DNA of 64,000 nt from UBA3210 sp002363635 (lineage in GTDB: Bacteria; Bacillota_I; Bacilli_A; RFN20; CAG-449). Under the pieces are notes generated by a model. That model was not told the origin of the DNA. It saw only the letters and a program-made list of their open reading frames with translations, and searched no databases. Both the position numbers and the translations under genes were made by a program. Numbering within the stretch: position 1 is the stretch's first letter; each line of letters starts with the position of its first letter. Where the stretch lies: assembly GCA_946641515.1 (NCBI GenBank), contig CAMPBT010000003.1, positions 62,001-126,000 of the forward strand, in the 5' to 3' direction. Of the stretch, positions 28,034 to 35,938 are shown in pieces.

Positions 28034-28483
28034 CTATTTCTTTTCACTGACGTGAACGTTAATAACACCTTCTACACCTTTAAAGATTTGAATCTTCATT
28101 CTTGTATAGCCGAAAGCATTAGCAGTTGTCTTATCAACAAATTTTCTCTTATCAAGTTCAATACCATATTGATTTTTTAAAGCATCAATGGCTTGTTTAG
28201 GAGAAATTGAACCTGCCATACGGCCGTCTTTTGAAGCTGGTGCAGTGAATTCAAGAGTGATGCCTTTTAATTTATCAGCGATAACTCTAGCTTCAGCTTG
28301 TTTCTGTTCAAATAAAGCTTTTTCTTCCGCCATTTGTTTATCTCTAACTTCAATTCCTCTTTCAGTTGATTTAACTGCTAATCTTTTAGGAATTAAAAAG
28401 TTTTGAGCGTATCCATCAGATACTTCGACAATTTGATTTTTCTTGCCAAGTGTCTTTACGTCTTGTAATAAAATAACTTTCAT
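28034..28483 (-). CDS. rplI: 50S ribosomal protein L9
   Basis: Binds domain V of 23S rRNA. The N-terminal domain MKVILLQDVKTLGKKNQIVEVSDGYAQNFLIPK is diagnostic; a long helix (residues 42-75) leads to the C-terminal rRNA-binding domain with GSISPKQAIDAL. 149 residues, standard. In the conserved gdpP-rplI-dnaB order. Confidence 0.97.
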   Translation of the reverse strand: MKVILLQDVKTLGKKNQIVEVSDGYAQNFLIPKRLAVKSTERGIEVRDKQMAEEKALFEQKQAEARVIADKLKGITLEFTAPASKDGRMAGSISPKQAIDALKNQYGIELDKRKFVDKTTANAFGYTRMKIQIFKGVEGVINVHVSEKK

Positions 28484-28494
28484 TTTCTCTCCTC

Positions 28495-30507
28495 CTAAGA
28501 TGCTCTAGCATCGTTTAAATAATATTCTAATGTTTCAATAAGTTTTTTCTTAACTTCTTCAATCTTTAAGTTGTTAAATTGTGCTGCTGCCGCTGAGAAG
28601 TGACCTCCGCCACCTAATTTTTCAACCAAGTATTGAACGTTAATAGAACCATCAGATCTAGCGGAAATACCAACTTGATCTTTACCAATTCTACCAATGA
28701 CAAAGCAAGCGTTAACCCCGTTTACACTTAAAGATTCTTGTCCAACAATTGAAAGCATTGTTCTATCAATAATATCTTCTTCACTACTTGTACATACAAC
28801 TACACCAGTAAAAGGAGTAGTAGCAGTAGCCATAATCTTAACTTTTAATGAATATTCTTCAAATTCTTCTTTTAAGAACGAATCAGCAACAGAATTATCT
28901 GCACCGAAATCCTTAAGAACAAGTGAAGCATCATAAGTTCTAGAACCAGTTCTAACACGATAATAGTTAGTATCAAGCAAGATACCTGATAACATCATCG
29001 TCGCGTAGTTAGCAGGTAAAATAATTCTCTTTTCGTTGTTAGAAATAATTTCTGCAACAAGTTCAGAAGCTGATGAAGCAGAAGGTTCAACATAGTTAAA
29101 TGCTGGGTGTTCAACGAATTCTTCGCCACGTCTATGGTGGTCAACAATTGCAATCTTTCTTGCAGTTTCAACAAGTTTAGGCCACATTGTTTGAGAAGGT
29201 CTATGAACATCAGTAAGAATTAATAATGTTTGAACGTGACATCCTTCAACAGCTTGTGAAGGTGAAATAGTCATTTCCGCTAACTCTTCTTTAGTAAACA
29301 TCTGTTTGAATGCTTTTCTAGTTTTAGCTTCAGTTAATTTATCATCGTATACAATTTGAACTTTTGCGCCAAATTGCTTAGCAAAATAATATAAACCTAC
29401 AGCAGAACCAATAGCGTCTAAGTCTGCCATAACATGTCCCATAATATAGACGTTAGCAACTTTAGAAGCATCCTTAATTAAAGTTTCTAATGATTTAGAA
29501 ACAATTCTAACTTTAACACGAGATCTCTTACCTTTAGCTTCACTCTTACCACCAATGAAGATTAAATTAGATCCATATGGTTGAATAACTGCTTGGTCAC
29601 CACCACGAGATAAAGCAACATCAAGAGCGCTAGTAGCTAGTTCATTTAATTTAGTGTAATCATCAAGTCCCACAGCAAAGCCAATTGATAAAGTTAATTC
29701 ATAATCTTCATCATGAGTATCATTTCTAACTTGGTCAATAATTGAGAAGTTATCATTCATCAATTGTTCATATTTTTCATAGTTAGTAATAATTAAATAA
29801 GAATCTGCTCTAAATTTTCTAACTAACAATTCATATTTCTTTGCATAGTTAACAATATCTGCTTGAACCTTACCAAGCATATCATTAGTCTTAACTTCAT
29901 CAACAAGAGACATAATATCTTGGTAGTTATCAATTGAGATAATTCCAATTGCAGGAGCATTAGCTTTAGAATATTCACTCATAGCATTAAATTCAGTAAT
30001 GTCTTTAAAAACATATAAGTTAGCTTCTCTTAAGAATTTAACATCATAAACACGGTTGTTGTTTTCAATCTTTACATCCTGAATTTTATTTTCACGAGCG
30101 GATTCTTTTAATTTTCTAAGTTCACTCTTCCATTCAAAAATATTTTTATCAATTAATTTAGTTTGTTCATCTTCAAACCATTCATTAACCCAAATAACTT
30201 CATCCATTTCATTAACTAAGACTAAGCCAACTTGAGCAAAATCATAAACATCTTGAATGTCATCACCGACAATATCTGCAGCAGTAACATCACTCTTCAA
30301 TCTACTTGAAGCAATTCTATGCATAGTTAACCAAATAAAGAATACATCGATAACCATTGATAAAGCTAAAGTGCCAAAAGATAGATATAAATAAATAGGT
30401 TTCTTATCCATCAAATAATATAAAACTGCAAAAACAGTAGTAATCGATGCTTCAACAAAGAAGATCCAGAAATTTAAAATCACATACTTTTTAATTAGTT
30501 TCTGCAT
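28495..30507 (-). CDS. gdpP: Cyclic-di-AMP phosphodiesterase GdpP
   Basis: Membrane-bound DHH/DHHA1 enzyme that hydrolyses c-di-AMP to pApA. Two N-terminal helices (residues about 8-55), a PAS-like region (about 75-165), a degenerate GGDEF domain (about 170-310) without the canonical active site, then DHH motifs MGHVMADLDAIGSAVG, VDHHRRGEEF and LLDTNYYRVRTG, and a DHHA1 end with GGGGHFSAAAAQ. 670 residues. Start chosen at MQKLIKKY after AAGGAGAATTAT; an upstream TTG is in frame but has no ribosome site. Confidence 0.95.
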   Translation of the reverse strand: MQKLIKKYVILNFWIFFVEASITTVFAVLYYLMDKKPIYLYLSFGTLALSMVIDVFFIWLTMHRIASSRLKSDVTAADIVGDDIQDVYDFAQVGLVLVNEMDEVIWVNEWFEDEQTKLIDKNIFEWKSELRKLKESARENKIQDVKIENNNRVYDVKFLREANLYVFKDITEFNAMSEYSKANAPAIGIISIDNYQDIMSLVDEVKTNDMLGKVQADIVNYAKKYELLVRKFRADSYLIITNYEKYEQLMNDNFSIIDQVRNDTHDEDYELTLSIGFAVGLDDYTKLNELATSALDVALSRGGDQAVIQPYGSNLIFIGGKSEAKGKRSRVKVRIVSKSLETLIKDASKVANVYIMGHVMADLDAIGSAVGLYYFAKQFGAKVQIVYDDKLTEAKTRKAFKQMFTKEELAEMTISPSQAVEGCHVQTLLILTDVHRPSQTMWPKLVETARKIAIVDHHRRGEEFVEHPAFNYVEPSASSASELVAEIISNNEKRIILPANYATMMLSGILLDTNYYRVRTGSRTYDASLVLKDFGADNSVADSFLKEEFEEYSLKVKIMATATTPFTGVVVCTSSEEDIIDRTMLSIVGQESLSVNGVNACFVIGRIGKDQVGISARSDGSINVQYLVEKLGGGGHFSAAAAQFNNLKIEEVKKKLIETLEYYLNDARAS

Positions 30508-30533
30508 ATAATTCTCCTTATTATCCAATTCGT

Positions 30534-30577
30534 ACTATATATTGAATATATAGTATCCCCGGATTATATTATAACAA
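30534..30577 (-). promoter_or_regulatory. gdpP promoter (-10) and leader hairpin
   Basis: Minus-strand TTGTTATAAT (extended -10, 30577-30568) is followed by a perfect inverted repeat, ACTATATATT / AATATATAGT around one base (30534-30554), close to the ribosome site. No good -35 is visible. Confidence 0.45.
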
Positions 30578-30743
30578 GTATACCACTTATCACTTACAAA
30601 GAAAATTCTTTTTGTCTTATGACAAAAGGCTCTTTTCATATTTTTACTATAAAAATGTATAAAAAATCCCATAAAAACGTTCAAAAACCTATAGATATGA
30701 AATCTTTATATATTTTTTACACATTTGTATACCAGAATTAGCC

Positions 30744-30777
30744 TTGACTAACTCACTTTTTAAATGTTACATTTAAA
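30744..30777 (+). promoter_or_regulatory. Promoter of the Mn2+ riboswitch transcript, with palindrome
   Basis: TTGACT (30744-30749) and an extended -10 TGTTACATT place the start near 30780, exactly where the riboswitch P1 stem begins. A 19-nt palindrome with 9-bp arms around one base (30759-30777, TTTAAATGT / ACATTTAAA) covers the -10 and could be an operator, adding transcriptional control to the riboswitch. The 190 bp between this and gdpP hold nothing else recognisable. Confidence 0.55.
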
Positions 30778-30779
30778 GG

Positions 30780-30892
30780 GCTTAGCGGAGTAGTTTCTTA
30801 TTTATTAAGTTACTAAGTCAACAATCCCGGTGCAAACCTGGCTTAGAGTAATAACGAGAGTTAAGTATAGTTTACTATACTTGGCTTTTTTT
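30780..30892 (+). promoter_or_regulatory. yybP-ykoY (Mn2+-sensing) riboswitch with terminator
   Basis: Leader of the cation antiporter. It has the GGAGTAG loop, GTCAACA, a CCCGGTGCAAACCTGG hairpin and ACGAGAG typical of the class. P1 is GCTTAGC (30780-30786) with GTTAAGT (30860-30866). The same 3' strand is used by a 12-bp terminator stem (30859-30870 with 30875-30886) followed by a T run. Aptamer folding and termination are therefore mutually exclusive, so metal binding should turn expression on. Class assignment is from memory of the consensus. Confidence 0.78.
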
Positions 30893-30929
30893 ATTTCCAA
30901 GTTAGTAGTCACAGGAAAGGAGTATAATT

Positions 30930-31946
30930 ATGTGGTGGATCTACCCATTGTATATCGTTGCACTTGTCGCAATGGTCTACTTATCAATTAAACTAGGTGA
31001 CCTAGTTGATTTATTAGACAAGAAAACAAAAGTTTCAGGCGCATTCATTGGTTCTGTTCTTCTTGGAGCAGTAACATCATTACCTGAATTATTTACATCT
31101 ATATCTTCAGTATTATTTGTAAATAACCCAGAACTTGTTATCGGAGACATTCTTGGTTCAGATATCTTTGATATCGTCGCATTAGTTGTCTTAACATTTA
31201 TCTTTGCAAGACACTTTTTCGAATCAAAATTAAAATCAAAATTACACTTATTAAATGTCGGTGTATTACTAGTTATGTACGCCCTTGCTTTATATGCAGT
31301 ATTTGCACCAGCAGAATGGCAACTTATGCTAGGTGATATCAACGTTATTTCACCAATTATCTTTATTGGTTACGTTGCTCTTCTTATCTTATCTCCAAAA
31401 GAAGCAGAGGAAGAAAAAGAAGAAACAGACTCAAAACTTACAGTTAAACAAATTTTAGTATTATTTTCCATCAGTGCAGTATTATTAATCGGCGTATCAA
31501 TTGGTATTACATTCATAACAGATCTTATTGTAAAAGAAATCCCTTGGCTTGGTGCTTCTGTAGGTGGAGCAATCTTACTTGGTGTTGCTACTTCAATTCC
31601 AGAAATTATCTCAACTGCTCATTTATTCAAGCTTAGAAATTACGATGCAGGATTTGGTAACATCATCGGTTCTTGCACATTCAACTTCGCAATTATTTCA
31701 CTTGCCGACTTCTTATCATGGCAAGCAGTCAACGGATCAGTTGTTGCTTCTAGAGGTATTTGGATTTCAACACAGAATTCACAATTATTAACATTATTCG
31801 GTTTATTCAGTGTTTTACTCTTAGGTGGATTTATCTTAATCAAGAGTTACACAAAACAGATTAAAGGTGTCAAAAGTTCATTTATCTATTCAGGTATTGT
31901 CGCAGCTTTAATTACTACACTTTATATTTTATCTTTAGTATTATAA
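30930..31946 (+). CDS. CaCA-family cation antiporter (YrbG-like), probably Mn2+-responsive
   Basis: 338-residue integral membrane antiporter with two inverted repeats. The alpha-1 motif is GAVTSLPELFTSISS (about residues 47-61) and alpha-2 is GVATSIPEIISTAHL (about 213-227) followed by GNIIGSCTFNFAI; about ten helices overall, with a short acidic cytoplasmic loop (KEAEEEKEETDSK) between the halves. The family exchanges Ca2+ (or other divalents) for Na+ or H+. Control by a Mn2+ riboswitch suggests Mn2+ or Mn2+/Ca2+ efflux (inference). Single-gene unit ended by a terminator. Confidence 0.88.
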   Translation: MWWIYPLYIVALVAMVYLSIKLGDLVDLLDKKTKVSGAFIGSVLLGAVTSLPELFTSISSVLFVNNPELVIGDILGSDIFDIVALVVLTFIFARHFFESKLKSKLHLLNVGVLLVMYALALYAVFAPAEWQLMLGDINVISPIIFIGYVALLILSPKEAEEEKEETDSKLTVKQILVLFSISAVLLIGVSIGITFITDLIVKEIPWLGASVGGAILLGVATSIPEIISTAHLFKLRNYDAGFGNIIGSCTFNFAIISLADFLSWQAVNGSVVASRGIWISTQNSQLLTLFGLFSVLLLGGFILIKSYTKQIKGVKSSFIYSGIVAALITTLYILSLVL

Positions 31947-31978
31947 TCATTATTAATTATAATTATTATATACGCATG

Positions 31979-32010
31979 AGCTACCCTCTATTAAGAGAGT
32001 AGCTTTTTTA
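31979..32010 (+). terminator. Intrinsic terminator after the antiporter
   Basis: AGCTAC-CTC and GAG-GTAGCT stem with one mismatch, followed by TTTTTT. Confidence 0.88.
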
Positions 32011-32348
32011 TACTCAATTCTATGTATATGTAGTGATTTACAAAAAAATAGAATGATTTTCACAAAAAACTTTCGAAAATTTTCTTATTTTGAGAGGTAT
32101 TTAAAAAGTTATCTCTATTTTTAAACATTTGTGTGACATTATGCACGAAAACGTTGCGAAATGCCTAAAAAAGGCCACTTTATGCCAAAAAAATGTAATA
32201 AAATTTTTTTTAAAGACGTTTCGTGCCAAATTTTTGGATACTTATGTAACGCCTCTACTTTTATATCCTTTTATTAAGTATGATAATCGAGGCTTTTGAA
32301 AAAAGGCACGCGAATAAAATCATTAGTATAAATAAAGGAGAAAGAAAT
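32011..32348 (+). promoter_or_regulatory. Long leader of SipW-substrate operon A with phased GTGCCA elements
   Basis: 338 bp without a gene. TATGCCAAA (gcc at 32184) and TCGTGCCAAA (gcc at 32225) are exactly 41 nt apart. A TATGAT -10-like element (32279-32284) lies 54 nt downstream of the second; the equivalent distance upstream of operon B is 53 nt. No consensus -35 is present, which suits an activated promoter. A fainter GGCACG occurs near 32305. Confidence 0.6.
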
Positions 32349-32843
32349 ATGAAGTTATTAAATAGAGTTACATTATTATCAGTCTTAGGTATCTCAGCAT
32401 TAGTAGGTACAGGTTACGCTGCATGGACATTCTCTGCATCAGCAGAAAACAAAACAGCAAACGCAGCACTCTTAATCACAGATGCAAACACTGTTGGTGA
32501 AATCTCATTCAAAACAAATACAGCAAAATTCACTTTAGATCAATCAGGTATCACATGGGAAGGTGAAATCGTTGCAGATTATTCTTCAGTTGGTTCAGAA
32601 GTTGAAGATCCATCAATTGAAAAATCATGGACAGCAGCAATTCCTGCAGAATTAGCAACATACGTTACATTCGTAGATGCTTCAACAACAATCTCAGGCA
32701 CATGGGAAGATGATGTTGCAATCGTTTTACCAGAACTCGTTTACACAGCAAACAAGCCAACAACAAAATCAGCTTACGATACAATGGTTAGCTTAATCTC
32801 AGAATCAAATATCACATTCACATTCTCAGCAACAATTGCATAA
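32349..32843 (+). CDS. SipW-type exported small protein 1 (TasA/CalY-like)
   Basis: 164 residues. The N-terminus MKLLNRVTLLSVLGISALVG followed by TGYAAWTFSA resembles the signal peptides of TasA/CalY biofilm-fibre proteins that are cut by SipW-type peptidases. The mature part is Thr/Ala/Ser-rich, predicted beta, with LDQ..ITWEG near the middle and WEDDVAIVLPELVY, then KPTT..AYDTM and a final FTFSATIA. These blocks recur in the proteins at 45051 and 47100, so the three are paralogues. First gene of a two-gene operon with the LRR-type protein at 32944. Fibre function is inferred, not shown. Confidence 0.82.
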   Translation: MKLLNRVTLLSVLGISALVGTGYAAWTFSASAENKTANAALLITDANTVGEISFKTNTAKFTLDQSGITWEGEIVADYSSVGSEVEDPSIEKSWTAAIPAELATYVTFVDASTTISGTWEDDVAIVLPELVYTANKPTTKSAYDTMVSLISESNITFTFSATIA

Positions 32844-32875
32844 TATATTTAATTAACTTACATATATAATAAATC

Positions 32876-32920
32876 GGCCGTAGTTCAGAAATGCACTTCG
32901 GCCATTATCATAAATAATGG
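32876..32920 (+). other. Structured intercistronic hairpin A
   Basis: GGCCG (32876-32880) pairs with CGGCC (32899-32903). An inner stem AGT..CA / TG..ACT is capped by GAAA. A second stem CCATTAT / ATAATGG (32902-32920) shares two bases with it. There is no T run, so it is unlikely to be a simple terminator. A matching element separates the genes of operon B. Confidence 0.7.
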
Positions 32921-32943
32921 TTCAAAGAAAGGAGGTACCAGTT

Positions 32944-33879
32944 ATGAAAAAAATCAAAATGATCTTAACAGCATTAATTGGTGCTCTATTTCTTGGAACA
33001 GCCGCTGCTACAGTAGCTACAACAGGATTTGCAGCATGGACATTCTCTTCAAATTCTTACAACACTCAATCAATCAGAGGTGCAATAAACGAATGGGAAT
33101 TTGCTTCTTATGAAAGCATCTTTGAATTTGATGAAGAAACAGGAACTATCTTATACATCAAACAAATCATTGATGAAAATGGAACAGTCACTGTACCAAA
33201 TGAAATTAACGGTGTCCCAGTTACACATATTGACAAGTATGCATTTAGCAATCAGCCTAGTTTAACATCAATTGTTATCGAAGCAGAAAACTTAACAATT
33301 GAAAGCTATGCTTTCTATGGTGACTACAACTTAAAAGAAATCACTTTACCTTCTTCAACAAAATTACTCAAATATTCATTTGCTAATTCAGGATCATATA
33401 ACTCAGATACAAAGACATATTCAATTGACAGCGTTACATTCACAGGAAGCGCTACTGAATTAACAGGTAACCAAGTATTCAAAGGATTAGAAATTAACAC
33501 AATTACAATCCCTGCAATCGTTACTAACGTTGAAAAATCATTCTTCGATGGTGTTGAAGATTACGAAATGATCAATTACGGTGGATCTGTTGAAGACTTC
33601 GTTGGTACAGATCATAACAACGATACATATTCAATCTTTGAAGGTTTAGTTTATAACTTACGTAATAGAAATGCTGGTACATATGCTTACCAAGCTCCAA
33701 CAGCATTAACAATCTCTGGCAGAGTATTCTACTTAAATCAAAGCAACTTTACACAGAACTTATTACATTACTACGCAGAAGATGGTTCATATATTGTATA
33801 TAACTTTAACAATCGTGTTAAGGTTAGCGGCAGCACATACGATAACTCAAATTGCTACTATTATTACATTGCAGAATAA
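32944..33879 (+). CDS. SipW-type exported BspA/LRR_5-like protein A
   Basis: 311 residues. Signal region MKKIKMILTALIGALFLG with the motif GFAAWTFSS near residue 35, the same processing motif as its operon partner. The body contains BspA-type leucine-rich repeat units, such as VTVPNEINGVPVTHIDKYAF, LTSIVIEAENLTIESYAF, LKEITLPSSTKLLKYSF, then INTITIPAIVTNVEKSFFDG; these repeats often mediate adhesion. The C-terminal 80 residues are Tyr/Asn-rich and end YYYYIAE. AAAGGAGGTACCAGTT precedes the ATG. Likely a secreted or fibre-associated adhesin (inference). Confidence 0.8.
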   Translation: MKKIKMILTALIGALFLGTAAATVATTGFAAWTFSSNSYNTQSIRGAINEWEFASYESIFEFDEETGTILYIKQIIDENGTVTVPNEINGVPVTHIDKYAFSNQPSLTSIVIEAENLTIESYAFYGDYNLKEITLPSSTKLLKYSFANSGSYNSDTKTYSIDSVTFTGSATELTGNQVFKGLEINTITIPAIVTNVEKSFFDGVEDYEMINYGGSVEDFVGTDHNNDTYSIFEGLVYNLRNRNAGTYAYQAPTALTISGRVFYLNQSNFTQNLLHYYAEDGSYIVYNFNNRVKVSGSTYDNSNCYYYYIAE

Positions 33880-33880
33880 A

Positions 33881-33916
33881 ATGCAAAACGGCTCAATGAG
33901 CCGTTTTCTTTTGCAT
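33881..33916 (+). terminator. Intrinsic terminator of SipW-substrate operon A
   Basis: AAAACGGCTC and GAGCCGTTTT around a 3-nt loop, followed by CTTTTG. The next 150 bp, up to the intron, show nothing recognisable. Confidence 0.88.
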
Positions 33917-34067
33917 TAAGCACAAATTACAATTACATTTATATAAATCTCTTAAATAGGCTTAAACTAATAAATAACAAGCATTCACAGTTTAATAATA
34001 ATATTAAAAATTACAAAGAACATATTTCTCTTTGGCATATTTTTTACATCTAAATAAAGTAAATCGA

Positions 34068-34645
34068 GTAGGGAGTAAAATTAGATAATTTCCTCTCCCT
34101 CTCACACCACGTAACGTGCCGTTCGGCATTACGCGGTTCAACTTACTTTTAAAGTATGCCTTGACATACTTTCCGCTTCTTCTCCTTTCCGCTTCTAAGA
34201 TTTATTTCCTACGTATTGGATATTCTTTGAGATACGCTCATACCTTTTCCTGTCGGATATACCTTAGAAACATACATTTGTTAAAGCGATGTAAATTGTT
34301 TGGTCCTTCCTCTACTGAGTACTATGACCTCTGCTGACTTCCTATAGTTCGCTTTTCTAGGATTTCTCCTCTATAGGACCTCACGGGATAAGTTATATAT
34401 CTTTCCTCGTTTACCTACCTAATTTACGGATTAAGATTACGTTTGCCTTTTGGACTTTATTGCTTTTGGTCAACTTGTCCACTTAATTCGCCTTGATATT
34501 AGGTTTCTATTCGTTAGGCCACGATTTCGCTATCCCTTCTTTTCATGCGTAGTTACCTAGAGGCACTTTGGGAGTCGCTATCGGGTTGGTCGGCAAATAC
34601 CTCTCTTCGGACTTTCATCGTAGATATATGACATGCCCGTCATAC
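34068..34645 (-). mobile_element. ORF-less group IIC intron
   Basis: 578 nt on the minus strand. Domain V is clear (34137-34106): lower stem ACCGCGTAA with TTACGTGGT, a CG bulge and the TGCC/GGCA cap stem, with a CGC triad. Domain VI follows, with AGGGAG/CTCCCT and a bulged A eight nt before a 3' end in AC (34068). The 5' end GTATG is close to GUGYG. Upstream GTCAGCAGAGGTCATAGTA and GGAAGGACC match the conserved group IIC core. No reverse transcriptase/maturase frame remains; domain IV holds only about 170 nt. It sits directly behind the rpsR terminator, the usual group IIC target. Confidence 0.9.
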
Positions 34646-34674
34646 CAAAAAAACCGTCCAATTAATGGACGGCT
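34646..34674 (-). terminator. rpsF-ssb-rpsR operon terminator (intron target)
   Basis: Minus-strand CCGTCCA / TGGACGG with a 5-nt loop and seven T residues. The intron begins right after the T run. Confidence 0.9.
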
Positions 34675-34698
34675 TAATTTGCTTTTTGTTTTCCTTAA

Positions 34699-34926
34699 TT
34701 AGTCTTCTACGTAAGGAAGAAGTGCAACGAATCTTGCGTTTTTGATTGCTTGTTCGACTGCTCTCTGGTGCTTTGCACAAGTACCAGTGACTCTTCTTGG
34801 AGAAATCTTTCCGTTTGGAGAGATGAATTTCTTTAATAATTCAACATCCTTATAGTCGATTTCCTGGTTTTTATTCTTACAGAAGATACAAACCTTTTTT
34901 CTAGGTCTCATTTTCTTAAAAGCCAT
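34699..34926 (-). CDS. rpsR: 30S ribosomal protein S18
   Basis: 75 residues with KKVCIFCKNKNQEIDYKDV and ISPNGKISPRRVTGTCAKHQR, the S18 signature including Cys residues of the zinc-binding form (CIFC). Binds S6 on the platform of the 30S subunit. Start at MAFKKMRPRKK after AAGGTAGGATATAGC; the in-frame Met eight codons upstream lies beyond the ribosome site. Third gene of rpsF-ssb-rpsR. Confidence 0.95.
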   Translation of the reverse strand: MAFKKMRPRKKVCIFCKNKNQEIDYKDVELLKKFISPNGKISPRRVTGTCAKHQRAVEQAIKNARFVALLPYVED

Positions 34927-34979
34927 GCTATATCCTACCTTTCTTCTCACATTTGTGAGAGCATCAACATTTACCGTTA

Positions 34980-35429
34980 CTAGAATGGTAAATCGTCATC
35001 TGCGACATCGATAGAAGTTACGTTCTTTTTGCTTTCGTCTTCAGAAGGGATTGGATCTGGTTGGTAACCAAAATCTTGGTCTGGTTCAACAACAGAGTTT
35101 GCTGCACCATTTCTTCTTTCAAGACTATTAACGTTGTCACAAACAACTTCGATTACTTGGACCTTGCGGCCATCCTTAGAATCATAAGATCTCTGGTTTA
35201 ATCTACCGTCGACTGCAACTAAAGAACCCTTGAAAGCATATTTTGTAATATAATCTGCTCTCTGTCCCCAAGCAGTACATGGAATGAAAGATGTTGTTCT
35301 TTCTTGATTGTCCTTGCTTGTTGGATTGTCAATAGCGACTGTGAAGGATGCGACTGACATGCCACTAGTTGTCTTTCTAAGTTCTGGATCTCTGGTCAAG
35401 CGACCTACTAAAACTACTCTGTTAATCAT
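34980..35429 (-). CDS. ssb: Single-stranded DNA-binding protein
   Basis: 149 residues. OB fold with INRVVLVGRLTRDPELRKT and FIPCTAWGQRADYITKY, then an acidic disordered linker ending in DVADDDLPF, the conserved tail that recruits partner proteins. Lies between rpsF and rpsR as in most Bacillota, so it is expressed with ribosomal genes. Confidence 0.96.
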   Translation of the reverse strand: MINRVVLVGRLTRDPELRKTTSGMSVASFTVAIDNPTSKDNQERTTSFIPCTAWGQRADYITKYAFKGSLVAVDGRLNQRSYDSKDGRKVQVIEVVCDNVNSLERRNGAANSVVEPDQDFGYQPDPIPSEDESKKNVTSIDVADDDLPF

Positions 35430-35458
35430 AACTGAATCTCCTTTATGCTATAGGAAAC

Positions 35459-35743
35459 TTATTTAGCTCTGACAAACTGACGTAATACTTGTGGATTTAA
35501 TTTAGCAAGTCTGCTAAATTCATCAACTACTGCTGGTGATGCAACTGTAGCATCAACAACTACGTAATATCCTTTGATTTCCTTGTTGATTTCGTATGCT
35601 AAATCTCTTAAACCCCATTCATTAACATTGTCAACAGTGCTGTTGTCTGCTGTTAATGCTTCGTTTAATTTTCCGATTAATGCGTTACGTGATGCATCAT
35701 CAAGGTCAGCTTTTAAGATATACATAATTTCGTATTTTCTCAT
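35459..35743 (-). CDS. rpsF: 30S ribosomal protein S6
   Basis: 94 residues with RKYEIMYILKADLDDASRN and the conserved WGLRDLAYEINKEIKGYYVVVDATV. Partner of S18. GGGAGGTAAAAGAT precedes the ATG. The long structured leader may mediate S6:S18 feedback. Confidence 0.95.
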   Translation of the reverse strand: MRKYEIMYILKADLDDASRNALIGKLNEALTADNSTVDNVNEWGLRDLAYEINKEIKGYYVVVDATVASPAVVDEFSRLAKLNPQVLRQFVRAK

Positions 35744-35863
35744 ATCTTTTACCTCCCTATGGTCTTATCTGGCTACTCCTAAATTAAAGTAGCAGAGAAG
35801 CTTTTGTCATGGGCCTTCACTCCCATTCTCTAATACTATAACTTAGTTATAGGAGGTTGTAAA
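35744..35863 (-). promoter_or_regulatory. rpsF promoter and structured leader
   Basis: TTTACA (35863-35858), 17 nt, TATAGT (35840-35835) on the minus strand. The roughly 85-nt leader can fold AGAGAA/TTCTCT with an inner TGGG/CCCA, then GCTACT/AGTAGC before the ribosome site. Many Bacillota carry an S6:S18-binding leader here; I could not match the consensus with certainty. Confidence 0.6.
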
Positions 35864-35938
35864 GTAAAAATTGTCGAACTTCTAATTCTCCTACACTAAA
35901 TCTATACACAATTTTAAATAAAATCCCAAAAAATATTT

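Noticed and set aside
34116..34337. 73-codon open frame on the plus strand
   Set aside because: It lies antisense to domains IV-V of the group IIC intron and has no ribosome site; the RNA structure explains the sequence.
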